NCBI GenBank assembly: GCA_964432985.1
Contig: CAYSPT010000003.1
Location: forward strand, 74,103-138,102
DNA from: CAYSPT01 sp964432985
Lineage (GTDB): Bacteria > Muiribacteriota > CAYSPT01
Length of the DNA: 64,000 nucleotides
Direction of reading: 5' to 3'
Positions 51,951 through 60,856 of this stretch are shown one piece after another; the stretch's first letter is position 1, and each line of letters starts with the position of its first letter. Under the pieces are notes generated by a model. It saw nothing but the letters and a program-made list of their open reading frames with translations, was not told the origin of the DNA and made no database searches. A program made the position numbers and the translations under genes.

Positions 51951-53027
51951 ATGAATGATAGAACTGTAGATTTGGCCATTATTGGTTATGTGACTCGCGA
52001 TGAAATTGTTAATGTAGACCGGGAAGGAAAACGGGTAGCGTATATCAGCAACGGGGGTGTTGCCTCGTATTTTGCCCTGGCTGCCGCCGCCCTGAGAGAA
52101 CAAACCGGAATCGTTTCTCTGGTCGGTCCCGATTTCAATGAAAAGCTGTTTGACTCCCTGCGGGTGAATCCGGGAATCGATCTCGAAGGAATTTGTGACG
52201 AGGCGCCGGTTACCTACGAGATTTTTGTTCTTATCAAATACGACGGTGACAACTTCGGGGTCAGGATGAACAAGATAGGCAACATTCTGCCCCGACATCT
52301 GCCGAAATCGTATCTCGAGGCCAGGGGAATTCATATCGGACCACTGGTGGGAGAGGTCCCGGTAGAGACGGTGAAAGCTATTCGTGAGCGCTCCGACGCG
52401 GTGATCTGTCTCGATGCCCAGGGTTATGTAAGAAACTGCCAGGACATCAACCTGGTAGCGCCGGAGATGTTCGACTGGTACAAAGACCTCGGCGCCACCG
52501 ACGAAGAAATTACCATGTGGAAAGAACGGCAGTACGAGGTGGATAACCCGGGTCCCTGGCGGGACATGGAGCAGTTCATCCCGCATATGGACATTCTCAA
52601 GATGAACAACTACGAGATCTGCCAGATGACCGGCAAGGATGATCATCTGCAGGCCCTGGCAGACCTGGAAACTACGGTGAAGCATTTGAACCCCAACCTG
52701 GTCGTGGTGGTGACCCTCGGCGGTGAGGGCAGCATTATCTGTTACGGTGATGCATCGGATAGGCAGATAGTTTCCCTGCCCACCATATCCACGGATGTGG
52801 TGGATACCATCGGCGGCGGCGACACCTATGCCGCTGGGTTCCTGGCCGAGTACAGCCGGTCCCGCGACGCGGTGGAAGCGGGTCGCTATGCCGCCGCGGC
52901 CGCTTCGCTAGTGTGCGAAGTGGAGGGACCACTCAAGGTTGCTCCCCGGGAAGCGGTTGAGCAGAAAATACAACTGGCCCGTAAAGAACTGGAACCACAG
53001 CCGCTGAAGGTCCCAGGTCTGGACTAA
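51951..53027 (+). CDS. PfkB-family kinase 1
   Basis: A 358-residue ribokinase/PfkB-type kinase. N-terminal GYVTRDEIVNVD...GGVASYFALAAAAL and the C-terminal catalytic DTIGGGDTYAAGFLAEY with the base Asp. An insertion near residues 165-205 (WYKDLGATDEEITMWKERQYEVDNPGPWRDMEQF) is unusual. The substrate is unknown; placement after the phosphorylases suggests a nucleoside or pentose-1-phosphate. It is followed by a paralogue. Confidence 0.85.
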   Translation: MNDRTVDLAIIGYVTRDEIVNVDREGKRVAYISNGGVASYFALAAAALREQTGIVSLVGPDFNEKLFDSLRVNPGIDLEGICDEAPVTYEIFVLIKYDGDNFGVRMNKIGNILPRHLPKSYLEARGIHIGPLVGEVPVETVKAIRERSDAVICLDAQGYVRNCQDINLVAPEMFDWYKDLGATDEEITMWKERQYEVDNPGPWRDMEQFIPHMDILKMNNYEICQMTGKDDHLQALADLETTVKHLNPNLVVVVTLGGEGSIICYGDASDRQIVSLPTISTDVVDTIGGGDTYAAGFLAEYSRSRDAVEAGRYAAAAASLVCEVEGPLKVAPREAVEQKIQLARKELEPQPLKVPGLD

Positions 53028-53128
53028 GCCGGCAGAAGCTTCAGAGAGTATCATACCGGTTGCATGTGAGTATAATTCGGTGCTTCGGCGCCCTATCGTT
53101 TAGTATAGAAAGGTGAGGTGAGTGACAC

Positions 53129-54232
53129 ATGGGATTTGATGTGCCCAGTGTGGTGTCAATTGGCAGAATTAATCACGACATGATTTATATCGAGCAGAAA
53201 AACGACGGAGAATACCGTATTGCCGAAAGTCTGGGAGGGCCGGCAGCCTATGCCGGACTGGCCGCCGCCGCCCAGGGCGAGCAGGTGGGACTGGTTTCTT
53301 TTGCCGCCAAAGAGCTTCTCCATGAAGCAATGTACAAGGCCCTCGGCAGCAACGACGGTATCAACCTGGACGGTGTCAAGTTTATCTACGACCGTATGCC
53401 CGATCTCAAGGTATGGTACCCGAACAACGACCGGAAACTGACCATCGGTATGATCTGGGATGACAACCCTGAAATTACCCTGGACATGTTCCCCAGCCAG
53501 TACCTGAAATCAAATGCTTTTCTGTTCATGCCTATGATTACCGAGATACCAGCCGAGGTAGTGCGGAAGGTCAAAGAAGCAAAATCGTCGGCTGTCATCA
53601 TGATGGATATCCAGGGTAACCTGCGGTTTCTCAAAGATCCCAAGGGTCTCCCCGCGGAAGAGTGGGCGGGTGTCCCCGGCGAACTGGTCAAGGACTGGAC
53701 ATCACGTGAAGGGGCTCAGCGGGTTGTCTACGAAGCTCCCGTAGGTCTGGATGAGCTGCTCAGGGACCTGGATATTCTAAAGGTCAACGAAGCTGAACTG
53801 GCGGTCCTGACCGGGCTGCCGGTGGAAGGTGAAGACGAAGCGCTGATCGAAAGTGTCCGTAAAGCGGTGAAAGTTCTCTCGGAGCGGGCGGAAGGGGTGG
53901 ACCACGGGTCCCTCATCATCGCCGTGACCCTGGGTAAGTTCGGGTGCTATATGGACTTTCAGGATGACGGCGCTCGACGGGGTGAATTTCTGTCGGCCAT
54001 CCCGCCGCGGGTTGACAATATCAATCCCACCGGCGCCGGCGACACGTTCTCCATATCGTTTCTCAACGAGTATCGCAGAAGCAAGGACGTAGTACATTCC
54101 GCGCGTTATGCCACCGCCGCCTCGTCACTGGCGGTGGAAACAGACGGGCCGACCCTGTGCCCGTCCCGGGAAGCAATTCTCAACCGGGTGGCCGAACACT
54201 ACGAACCGAATTATTCGGTTTCAGGAAGGTAA
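53129..54232 (+). CDS. PfkB-family kinase 2
   Basis: A 367-residue paralogue of the preceding kinase with the same frame: SIGRINHDMIYIE, GGPAAYAGLAAAAQGEQVGLVS, and the catalytic NPTGAGDTFSISFLNEY. It also has an insertion in the middle (WAGVPGELVKDWTSREGAQRVVYEAP). The two kinases are a diverged tandem duplication and may have different substrates. The last codons contain AACCGAATTATTCGGTT, related to the palindrome at the amiC stop. Confidence 0.85.
   Translation: MGFDVPSVVSIGRINHDMIYIEQKNDGEYRIAESLGGPAAYAGLAAAAQGEQVGLVSFAAKELLHEAMYKALGSNDGINLDGVKFIYDRMPDLKVWYPNNDRKLTIGMIWDDNPEITLDMFPSQYLKSNAFLFMPMITEIPAEVVRKVKEAKSSAVIMMDIQGNLRFLKDPKGLPAEEWAGVPGELVKDWTSREGAQRVVYEAPVGLDELLRDLDILKVNEAELAVLTGLPVEGEDEALIESVRKAVKVLSERAEGVDHGSLIIAVTLGKFGCYMDFQDDGARRGEFLSAIPPRVDNINPTGAGDTFSISFLNEYRRSKDVVHSARYATAASSLAVETDGPTLCPSREAILNRVAEHYEPNYSVSGR
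54204..54220. repeat. Palindrome at the 3' end of the second PfkB gene
   Basis: AACCGAATTATTCGGTT, an inverted repeat around AATTATT. It shares the core CCGAATTATTCGG with the palindrome at 4178-4199 and is in frame inside the gene's end. Confidence 0.75.
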
Positions 54233-54244
54233 GGAGTAAATACA

Positions 54245-54829
54245 ATGGAACAGATAGTAAACTCGGGCTGGCTGGAAGTCATTGCCGGCTGCATGTTCGG
54301 CGGAAAATCCGAAGAGCTCATCAAGAGAATGAAACGGGTGCAGTACGCCGGGAAGAAATACCAGATATTTCACCCGCAGGTAGACAAGCGGTACAGTGAA
54401 GATCATGTGGTTTCACATGACAAGACGCAGTTGAAATCGACTTCGGTAGATGAAAAGAACCCGCTGGTGATTCTCGATTTGGTGGAAGAAGACACCGAAG
54501 TGGTCGGTGTGGATGAAGTGCAGTTCTTCGGCGATGAAATAATCGAGGTGGTCAACAAGCTGGCCGACCGCGGCAAGCGCGTCATCGTGGCTGGTCTCGA
54601 CACCGATTTCCTGGCCCAGCCTTTTGGCCCCGCCCCGGCGCTCATGGCCACCGCCGATTTTGTGACCAAGGTCCACGCTATCTGCGTCAAGTGCGGTAAT
54701 CCCGCCAGCAAGTCCATGCGGACCGTCCAAAGCGACGAGAAGGTGCTCATCGGAGCGGAAGACGCGTATATACCGGTTTGTCGCAGATGCTTCAAACAAG
54801 CCGATGCTACACCACAAGGAGGAAAATAA
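54245..54829 (+). CDS. tdk: Thymidine kinase
   Basis: A 194-residue type-II thymidine kinase. Walker A GCMFGGKSEELIKR, DEVQFF, the loop GLDTDFLAQPFGPAPALMATADFVTKVHAICVKCG and a C-terminal zinc site (CVKCGNPAS, PVCRRCF). It phosphorylates thymidine for salvage. It is 12 bp after the second kinase. Confidence 0.95.
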   Translation: MEQIVNSGWLEVIAGCMFGGKSEELIKRMKRVQYAGKKYQIFHPQVDKRYSEDHVVSHDKTQLKSTSVDEKNPLVILDLVEEDTEVVGVDEVQFFGDEIIEVVNKLADRGKRVIVAGLDTDFLAQPFGPAPALMATADFVTKVHAICVKCGNPASKSMRTVQSDEKVLIGAEDAYIPVCRRCFKQADATPQGGK

Positions 54830-54831
54830 TT

Positions 54832-56205
54832 ATGCGACCCTATGACATCATTATCAAAAAACGAAACGGGGGCACCCTGACGGCAGAAGAGATCAGGTTC
54901 ATGATCAACGGACTCACCGAAGGCAGCATCCCGGATTATCAGATAGCCGCCTTCATGATGGCAGTTTATTTCAAAGATATGAACGATGAGGAAACGGCGG
55001 TTCTGGTGGAAACCATGATGAAGTCCGGGAAGATCATCGACATGTCCGAAATCCCGGAAACCAAGGTGGACAAACATTCCACCGGAGGTGTGGGGGACAA
55101 GGTGTCCCTGGTGCTGGCACCCCTGGTAGCCGCCTGGGATGTTCCGGTGCCCATGATGAGCGGCCGCGGGCTGGGGCACACCGGCGGAACTCTGGATAAG
55201 CTCGAGTCGTTCGACGGATACCGCTGGAGCTTGTCGGAAGAAGAATACAAAAAACAGGTGGCGGACATCAAGGTGGCCATCATCGGACAGACCAAAGATA
55301 TCGCTCCCGCCGACGGCATGATGTATGCTCTCAGGGATGTCACGGCTACAGTAGACTCGATACCTCTTATAACCGGCAGCATCATGAGCAAGAAACTGGC
55401 TGCCGGCCCCGACGCGTTAATCATGGATGTCAAGACCGGTAAGGGCGCCTTCATGCAAACGGTGGAAGAGGCTTTACGCCTGGCCCGCTCCATGGTAGGA
55501 ATCGGTATCCCCATGGGCCGCACCGTGGAAGCGCTGATCACCGACATGGACCAGCCCCTGGGCTGTGCCGTGGGTAATGCCCTGGAGATGCGGGAAACCA
55601 TCGAATCCCTGCGCGGTGAGGGACCGGAAGATCTCATGGAAGTCACCAGGTACCTCGGTGGCCGTATGCTGGTCATGGCCGGCAAGGCTTCCTCCTGGGA
55701 AGAGGGCCGCAGGATGATCGACGAGAAGGTCCAAAGCGGCGAAGGCCTGGAGAAATTCCGGCAGATGATCGCCGCCCAGGGTGGCTCTACAGCATCATTC
55801 GACGACATCTCGGCTTTGCCGACCGCACCGGTCATCGTAGAGATAACATCTCCGAAAGCCGGGTATATCCGGGGCATCAACGCACTGCAGGTTGGTGTGG
55901 CCGCCTGTTCTCTGGGCGCCGGCCGTGTGTCTCAGGACTCCATCATCGACCTGGCGGTGGGCTTTATTATGCGCGCCAAAGTAGGCAACAAGGTAGAGGT
56001 GGGCACCCCGCTGGGTATCATCCATGCAAATTCTGAAGAGTCGGCCGATAAAGCGCGGGAGATGTTCCTGGAAGCCTTCGAATTCGGTGATGAGGCTCCC
56101 GAGTCCAGACCGCTTATCTTCAAGCACCTGGCGGAGGGAACGGTTCATGATTTGAACATCCCCAATCCGACATTTAAACCTGGTGTGCGAACCCTAGAGG
56201 CATAA
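54832..56205 (+). CDS. Pyrimidine-nucleoside/thymidine phosphorylase
   Basis: A 457-residue enzyme cleaving pyrimidine nucleosides with phosphate. Start ATG 54832 after AAGGAGG. Motifs: DKHSTGGVGDKVSLVLAP, MMSGRGLGHTGGTLDKLES, LITGSIMSKKLAAGPDALIMDVKTGKGAFM. The length and C-terminal domain match DeoA/Pdp; the two cannot be separated by eye. Its stop codon TAA (56203-56205) sits inside the first unit of a four-copy palindromic repeat. Confidence 0.92.
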   Translation: MRPYDIIIKKRNGGTLTAEEIRFMINGLTEGSIPDYQIAAFMMAVYFKDMNDEETAVLVETMMKSGKIIDMSEIPETKVDKHSTGGVGDKVSLVLAPLVAAWDVPVPMMSGRGLGHTGGTLDKLESFDGYRWSLSEEEYKKQVADIKVAIIGQTKDIAPADGMMYALRDVTATVDSIPLITGSIMSKKLAAGPDALIMDVKTGKGAFMQTVEEALRLARSMVGIGIPMGRTVEALITDMDQPLGCAVGNALEMRETIESLRGEGPEDLMEVTRYLGGRMLVMAGKASSWEEGRRMIDEKVQSGEGLEKFRQMIAAQGGSTASFDDISALPTAPVIVEITSPKAGYIRGINALQVGVAACSLGAGRVSQDSIIDLAVGFIMRAKVGNKVEVGTPLGIIHANSEESADKAREMFLEAFEFGDEAPESRPLIFKHLAEGTVHDLNIPNPTFKPGVRTLEA

Positions 56206-56268
56206 TCCTTTAGGATTCATAATCCTTTAGGATTCAAAATCCTTTAGGATTCATAATCCTTTAGAATT
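56201..56268. repeat. 17-bp palindromic repeat at the pyrimidine phosphorylase stop, four copies
   Basis: Units at 56201, 56218, 56235 and 56252 read CATAATCCTTTAGGATT with one or two changes in the last two. Each contains AATCC-TTTA-GGATT, a small hairpin. The stop codon is in unit one. It may act as a transcription or mRNA-end element, but no T-tract is seen. Confidence 0.9.
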
Positions 56269-56351
56269 CGCCCTCTAGGTTTTTAGGAGTAAGACAGTTT
56301 CGGGAAAATCCGGATAATATTTGAACAGTCCATGCTAAGAACGAAGGTGCA

Positions 56352-56819
56352 ATGGTGAACGGTATTCGGCCGGGAAGAAAAGGCTTCACCCTGGTGGAGC
56401 TCATGGTAGTCGTGGGTATCATCGGTTTGCTAGTGTCAATAGCTATCTATGGATACGCGGCGATTAAAAGAAGGGTTGCCAGGAAGGCGTGCCAGATGAA
56501 CATGCGCAAAATCTACGAGGCAACCCAGTGGCTGCTCACCGAGGAGACTATTTCTACGGATGAGAATATCATGGTCCATACGCTGCTGGACCGCGGCTAC
56601 CTGAAACCTCCCCGGCCGAGATGCAAGTTACATAAAGGCACGTCGGGCTTTTATGCCATTGAGGAGAAATCCGACGGCAGGATTATCGTCAAGTGCGTCA
56701 ACATCGGCGGAGAAGCCCATGGGACGTTCAACTTTGGTGATGACAATGATAGTGGTGGCGGCAGCGGTGGCAACGGCGGCGGCGATGATGGCGGTGGTGA
56801 CGGGGGCGGGGAAGAGTAA
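56352..56819 (+). CDS. Type IV pilin-like pseudopilin with Gly/Asp tail
   Basis: A 155-residue protein with a class III signal (RPGRKG|FTLVELMVVVGIIGLLVSIAIYGY) of pilins and GspG-type pseudopilins, then a short globular part (KACQMNMRKIYEATQWLLTEE...) and an unusual low-complexity tail of Gly, Asp and Glu (about 129-155). No other pilin gene is adjacent; it may work with the PilC/GspF protein and com genes. Its stop is the first codon of a hairpin repeat. Confidence 0.85.
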   Translation: MVNGIRPGRKGFTLVELMVVVGIIGLLVSIAIYGYAAIKRRVARKACQMNMRKIYEATQWLLTEETISTDENIMVHTLLDRGYLKPPRPRCKLHKGTSGFYAIEEKSDGRIIVKCVNIGGEAHGTFNFGDDNDSGGGSGGNGGGDDGGGDGGGEE

Positions 56820-56894
56820 CCCGATTTGAATTAATCGGGTAGTAACCCGATTTGAATTAATCGGGTAGTAACCCGATTTGAATTAACCGGGTTT
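56817..56894. repeat. 26-bp stop-linked hairpin repeat, three copies
   Basis: Units at 56817, 56843 and 56869 begin TAACCCGATTTGAATTAATC; each has inverted words ACCCGATT and AATCGGGT with a 6-base loop. The first TAA is the pseudopilin stop. They lie between convergent genes and could act as a bidirectional 3' end. Confidence 0.9.
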
Positions 56895-56903
56895 AAAGTG
56901 CGG

Positions 56904-57047
56904 TCAGGACTCCAGTATGAGACTGCCAAACAGGCTTATCCTGGTGCTTTCCTCTCGTTTTCTATCCCGGAGAAATGACAGAATGTAATGCATTAAACCA
57001 TAGCTTATGGTTATGGTAATGATGACAAAAGGAATATCCGTGCCCAT
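56904..57047 (-). CDS. Small single-pass membrane protein
   Basis: A 47-residue open reading frame, ATG at 57047 preceded by AAAGGA with a normal spacing. The N-terminal half is hydrophobic (PFVIITITISYGLMHYILSFL), followed by a charged stretch (RDRKREES). It lies 28 bp after another small gene on the same strand and ends at the hairpin repeat. No family recognised. Confidence 0.55.
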   Translation of the reverse strand: MGTDIPFVIITITISYGLMHYILSFLRDRKREESTRISLFGSLILES

Positions 57048-57075
57048 CACGTTTGTTTCCTTTCTGTTCTCTTAT

Positions 57076-57168
57076 CTACAGGAATACGTGGGCTGCAGCC
57101 AGCATCATGACCAGTCCTGAGAACTTGATCAGGCCGGTTATCGCGTTGTTGTGTAGTATATTTTCCAT
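57076..57168 (-). CDS. Tiny membrane peptide
   Basis: A 30-residue open reading frame, ATG at 57168 behind GGGAGGAG with a normal gap. It is mostly hydrophobic (ITGLIKFSGLVMMLAAAHVFL). The excellent ribosome-binding site supports translation. It is 131 bp downstream of the DHH-like gene and may be part of its transcript. Confidence 0.55.
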   Translation of the reverse strand: MENILHNNAITGLIKFSGLVMMLAAAHVFL

Positions 57169-57299
57169 CTTTTTACTTCTCCTCCCGCAACTGTGTGTTC
57201 TTGGCTCCAATAATTAGAATTACTTGGGCTAGTAACAATATCGGTAAGGAGAAGGTACGTCTTTAGCCTTTTACAGCAACAGAAAGGACGCGAAAGGCA

Positions 57300-60200
57300 C
57301 TATTCGGACAGGGGGCCGACTTTAATGCTTTTCAAACCGCAGATTTTGGCTGTTTTTGTAGCCAGATACTGGGTGTAATCCTCGATGTTCAGCCTGTTGA
57401 CGCGATTGAACTTGCTCATGGGGAAATGAGGATGATTCTGCGGATAGGCCACGGCGCAGTCCTGTGCAACCACACTGTCTACCTGTCCCAGTTCGTCGGA
57501 TAACAGCGTAAGGTCGATTTGGGACTCGGAGGAGTTCAAACGCTTGATGGCTATGTTGAACGAGCTCTTGCACAGGTACAGGTAATCGGCCCCTTTCTTC
57601 TTGCGGACATAGGTGGCTATCAGCGGCAGGAGCACCTTGGGCTCTCCCTTCTCCCGGTCGGTGAACGGAACGAGCATGACGGCAATATTTACTTTTCCCC
57701 CTTTGATCTTTCCAACCAGTCCGCCTTCCTGCGAGCTGAGCGTAATCATCCTTCCTCCGGCCAGGGCACGGTTCAGCGTCGCTTCCTGGTGGGGAGAATA
57801 CGGTTTGTTCGGTACTTCCCTGATGGCCGTGACCTTCAGTTGTGATGCCTGCTCGATGCGTTTCCCCACATAATCGAGGTACGGGATGAACAGGATGTCG
57901 TTGACGAACTGAAACGTCTTTCGAGGAAACGTGGGATGCTTGCTCGGTGAAAGCGCCACGGCGAAATCCCTGCGGGCATCGTCCTCACTTCCGAGGAGAT
58001 CAACCATCTTTCCCAGGTCGATGACGTCCGGAGTGCCCGGTGATTTCCGGATGGAGAGTCCGGAACTACCGCGGCAGAAAAAGAAGTAATCCGCATCGTA
58101 ACGGGTGGTGAGATGACGTATGGCCAGGGGGAAGGTCATTCTCCCCCCGGTAGGCGCCAGCGCCGCCAGGACTCTTACCTTCCCCTTCGAGTTGCCGCCG
58201 GGTCGCTCGAGCGTTATCTCCATCAAAGACGCTTCCAGTTCGGCTGTTTCAATGGTGAGGGTTTCTGCCAGCCCGGGCCGCGACGGTTCCGATACCGAAA
58301 AGAGGTCCATGTCCAGGTGATCGCTGAGCCGGTTCCCCAGGTAATCGGTGTACAGGGGAAAATTAAGATCGTTGATCCTGGCCATTGTCTGGGCGGGAAA
58401 CAGGGGATTGGCACCGGGTTTACAGGTGGCCGCGGCGGCGTGACCGCCGTCAGACTTCGAACCTACGAACTGGGACCACATGGAGAGATCAAGCGGCAGC
58501 TCCCGCTCGGTGAACTTGCGCATGGTCATGAGAGACGAGCCGTAGCAGTAAAAGAAATAGTCGAAGGTGTACTTGGTCTTCAGGTAGTTGATGGCGGAAG
58601 CCACATTGATCTTGGTCTCGCCGGCTCTCACGTCGGTGAAGGGCGACAACACGGCCATGACACGCAGCGAGTTTTCCGGCCGGTCCGCGTACAGCCGCTT
58701 GATGTAGGCATCACGCCGCTGGGGGTTACGGATCAAGAACGAGAACGTCTTTTTTAACGAGCCCATAAATCCCAGGTTCTGTCCGTAATCGCCGCCGGGA
58801 GGCGGTTTGATCAGGTGGATGAGCTCCATGCATTTCTCGGTCCGCGGAAGCACCTGTTCCAGACCGTCCTCGTAGCGGTGAACCAGCGGCAGCCACTCGG
58901 TTGCCAGCAGATTGTTGAGGTCTTTTAACGATGTGATCCGGGCCAGGCGCCTGACCATGGCTATCTTGCTGTACCCGGACCCGATCAGCTTCGAGATATT
59001 GATGGCGTCGTCATTTTCTTCCAGGTGCAGGTCCTGGACGTGGGCCAGATACTTCAGGTGGGCCAACCCGTCATTGTCGGGTGCCTTGCCCTCGATCATC
59101 TGCTCGTAGATCAGGTCGGCGCCGCATTTTGCATGCCCCGGCGGCTCTTCCTGTCCCCGGGGCAGGGCGTGAATCTTGATGTGATCGATCAAACCCTCGT
59201 CCTTCAGGCGGTTCAACATGTCCAGGATGACCGGTGTGTAGGGGTGGTGGTCGTCGATCCGGCGGATGAACACATCGTGCCTGGCCAGCAATCTGAAGTC
59301 GCCTTCCACCAGCTTGAGACCCACCAGCTGCGCCCGGTCCACGTCCGGCGGTTCCTCGTTGGCGACATCGTCTTCGTCGGTCTCGGACGCTTCTTCGGGC
59401 TCCTCAACATCCGGTGGATAGTTCACCGTGTTGATGTCATCATAGGTAGCCTGGCAGAGAAAGTCGGTCTGGTCGCCGATAATGGCCACCTGGACCGAGC
59501 CTGAAGCATCTGTGGGGATAGTTACGCTGGCAGAGCCAGTGCTTACCGCATCTGCCCCAACATGGTCGGTAGGAATGGTAACGGTGGCAGCACCCGCGGT
59601 GCCGTTCGCGCCCGCTGCCAGCAGGGCACTTCCCTTCAGCACTTTGACGGTGATGTCAATTCCTTCCACCGGCCGGCCGTTTGACTCTTCACACAACATC
59701 AGCGAGAGAACATTCGTATCGCCGCCGGGGCTGTCATCGGCCGCCAGCCAGTTCTTAAACGCCTCTTTAAACTTAAGCAGCGCCGATTCCAGCGGTGCGG
59801 CCACCGTGTCGACGCCTTCCAGCCCTTCTTTAAAAGCCTGGACTTCATCTATCGTTGCTTCGATCATGAACTGGATCTTGTCGCGGGCTTCGATGATGGG
59901 CGGATGACGGGACGGATTGACCAGCGACACGAGCCCGGTCAGGGAGCCGATCACAGCCATGCTCTCCATGAGGACGGAGAACAGGTCCAGGCGCATTCCC
60001 ATGATGAATCCGTTCCGTCCCAGGTCGCGGATGACGGCCAGTGTTTCTTTATCTGTCACACCCTTGAAAAAAGAGTCGAGAGCCTGGTCGAGTTCGGTCA
60101 GGGCTTCGTCTATCCCCTTTTTGAGCTCGTTGAGCTTTTCACCTGCCAGCAGCGAGAGGATGTCCACCAGGTAATCCTCGCGGTTCATGGTGGTCTCCAC

Positions 60201-60821
60201 CGCCACATCGGAACCCTGCTCGGTAAGCTGGACTTCGACGTCGAGCAGCGTCTTGAGCACTTCGAGGAAAGCCGAGTAGAACTTGATGTCTTTGGTTCCC
60301 GAATCTGCCCCCAGCACCTTGTTACCGCTTTTCAGCACGTTGTTGGCCAGGTCCTTGGCGTCGGTGCTCAACCTGGTAGCGGTCTTCACCGCCAGGGAGC
60401 GGATTTCGTTCATGTGCTCGAAACAACCGGCCCGGGCGGTCACTTCGGCCCGGTCTTCCATTATCAACAGATAGAGCCGGGGCGCCATAGCGTCGATAGG
60501 AAAATCAGGCATGTAAATGTCGCAGCCCTGGTGCACTGCCAGGTGAGCAATGCCGTTACCGTAGTTTACGAAATCAAACTCGTAATCCTCGCCGTAAATG
60601 GGCTCACGGCCGTGGTTTTTATTGAAGTCGTCCAGAACCCAGGCCCCGTAGAAAGCATTGGAACCGATGGTGTCGAGATCGCCGCCGCCTTCCGCTCCGA
60701 ACCCGTCCTTGACGCCCTTGCCGTGGATGATGAATATCTTTTTTCGCAGGAGTAGCGCAGCTCCTTTCACGGGTACATCGTGATCCTCTGCACCCGGGCT
60801 GAACCGCTGATATTGTAGCAC
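57300..60821 (-). CDS. Large DHH/DHHA1-like phosphoesterase-type protein with three C-terminal modules
   Basis: A 1173-residue protein with no signal peptide. N-terminal KKIFIIHG...GGDLDTIGSNAFYG (about 28-59) resembles DHH motif I (D-x-D...S). Then come a long helical region (about 120-365), a beta-rich CNA/Ig-like segment with a doubled TVTIPTD (about 375-465) and an acidic linker (470-495). At 510-600 follow RRIDDHHPY (DHH, 523-527), KCGADLIYEQM and LAHVQDLH, like DHH motifs III and IV. Three repeats of about 110 residues (716-836, 881-990, 1043-1160) resemble DHHA1 domains; the first keeps SDGGHAAAA. DHH enzymes cleave nucleotides, oligonucleotides or pyrophosphate. The start is uncertain; GTG codon 18 is likely. 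It lies 35 bp after the subtilase. Confidence 0.6.
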   Translation of the reverse strand: MLQYQRFSPGAEDHDVPVKGAALLLRKKIFIIHGKGVKDGFGAEGGGDLDTIGSNAFYGAWVLDDFNKNHGREPIYGEDYEFDFVNYGNGIAHLAVHQGCDIYMPDFPIDAMAPRLYLLIMEDRAEVTARAGCFEHMNEIRSLAVKTATRLSTDAKDLANNVLKSGNKVLGADSGTKDIKFYSAFLEVLKTLLDVEVQLTEQGSDVAVETTMNREDYLVDILSLLAGEKLNELKKGIDEALTELDQALDSFFKGVTDKETLAVIRDLGRNGFIMGMRLDLFSVLMESMAVIGSLTGLVSLVNPSRHPPIIEARDKIQFMIEATIDEVQAFKEGLEGVDTVAAPLESALLKFKEAFKNWLAADDSPGGDTNVLSLMLCEESNGRPVEGIDITVKVLKGSALLAAGANGTAGAATVTIPTDHVGADAVSTGSASVTIPTDASGSVQVAIIGDQTDFLCQATYDDINTVNYPPDVEEPEEASETDEDDVANEEPPDVDRAQLVGLKLVEGDFRLLARHDVFIRRIDDHHPYTPVILDMLNRLKDEGLIDHIKIHALPRGQEEPPGHAKCGADLIYEQMIEGKAPDNDGLAHLKYLAHVQDLHLEENDDAINISKLIGSGYSKIAMVRRLARITSLKDLNNLLATEWLPLVHRYEDGLEQVLPRTEKCMELIHLIKPPPGGDYGQNLGFMGSLKKTFSFLIRNPQRRDAYIKRLYADRPENSLRVMAVLSPFTDVRAGETKINVASAINYLKTKYTFDYFFYCYGSSLMTMRKFTERELPLDLSMWSQFVGSKSDGGHAAAATCKPGANPLFPAQTMARINDLNFPLYTDYLGNRLSDHLDMDLFSVSEPSRPGLAETLTIETAELEASLMEITLERPGGNSKGKVRVLAALAPTGGRMTFPLAIRHLTTRYDADYFFFCRGSSGLSIRKSPGTPDVIDLGKMVDLLGSEDDARRDFAVALSPSKHPTFPRKTFQFVNDILFIPYLDYVGKRIEQASQLKVTAIREVPNKPYSPHQEATLNRALAGGRMITLSSQEGGLVGKIKGGKVNIAVMLVPFTDREKGEPKVLLPLIATYVRKKKGADYLYLCKSSFNIAIKRLNSSESQIDLTLLSDELGQVDSVVAQDCAVAYPQNHPHFPMSKFNRVNRLNIEDYTQYLATKTAKICGLKSIKVGPLSE

Positions 60822-60856
60822 CGGCGGCGATTAACTGTCAATCCGACGCTTTCCTG

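Noticed and set aside
59904..60755. A 283-residue plus-strand frame opposite the DHH-like gene.
   Set aside because: It is a high-GC shadow frame without a ribosome-binding site or known motifs.
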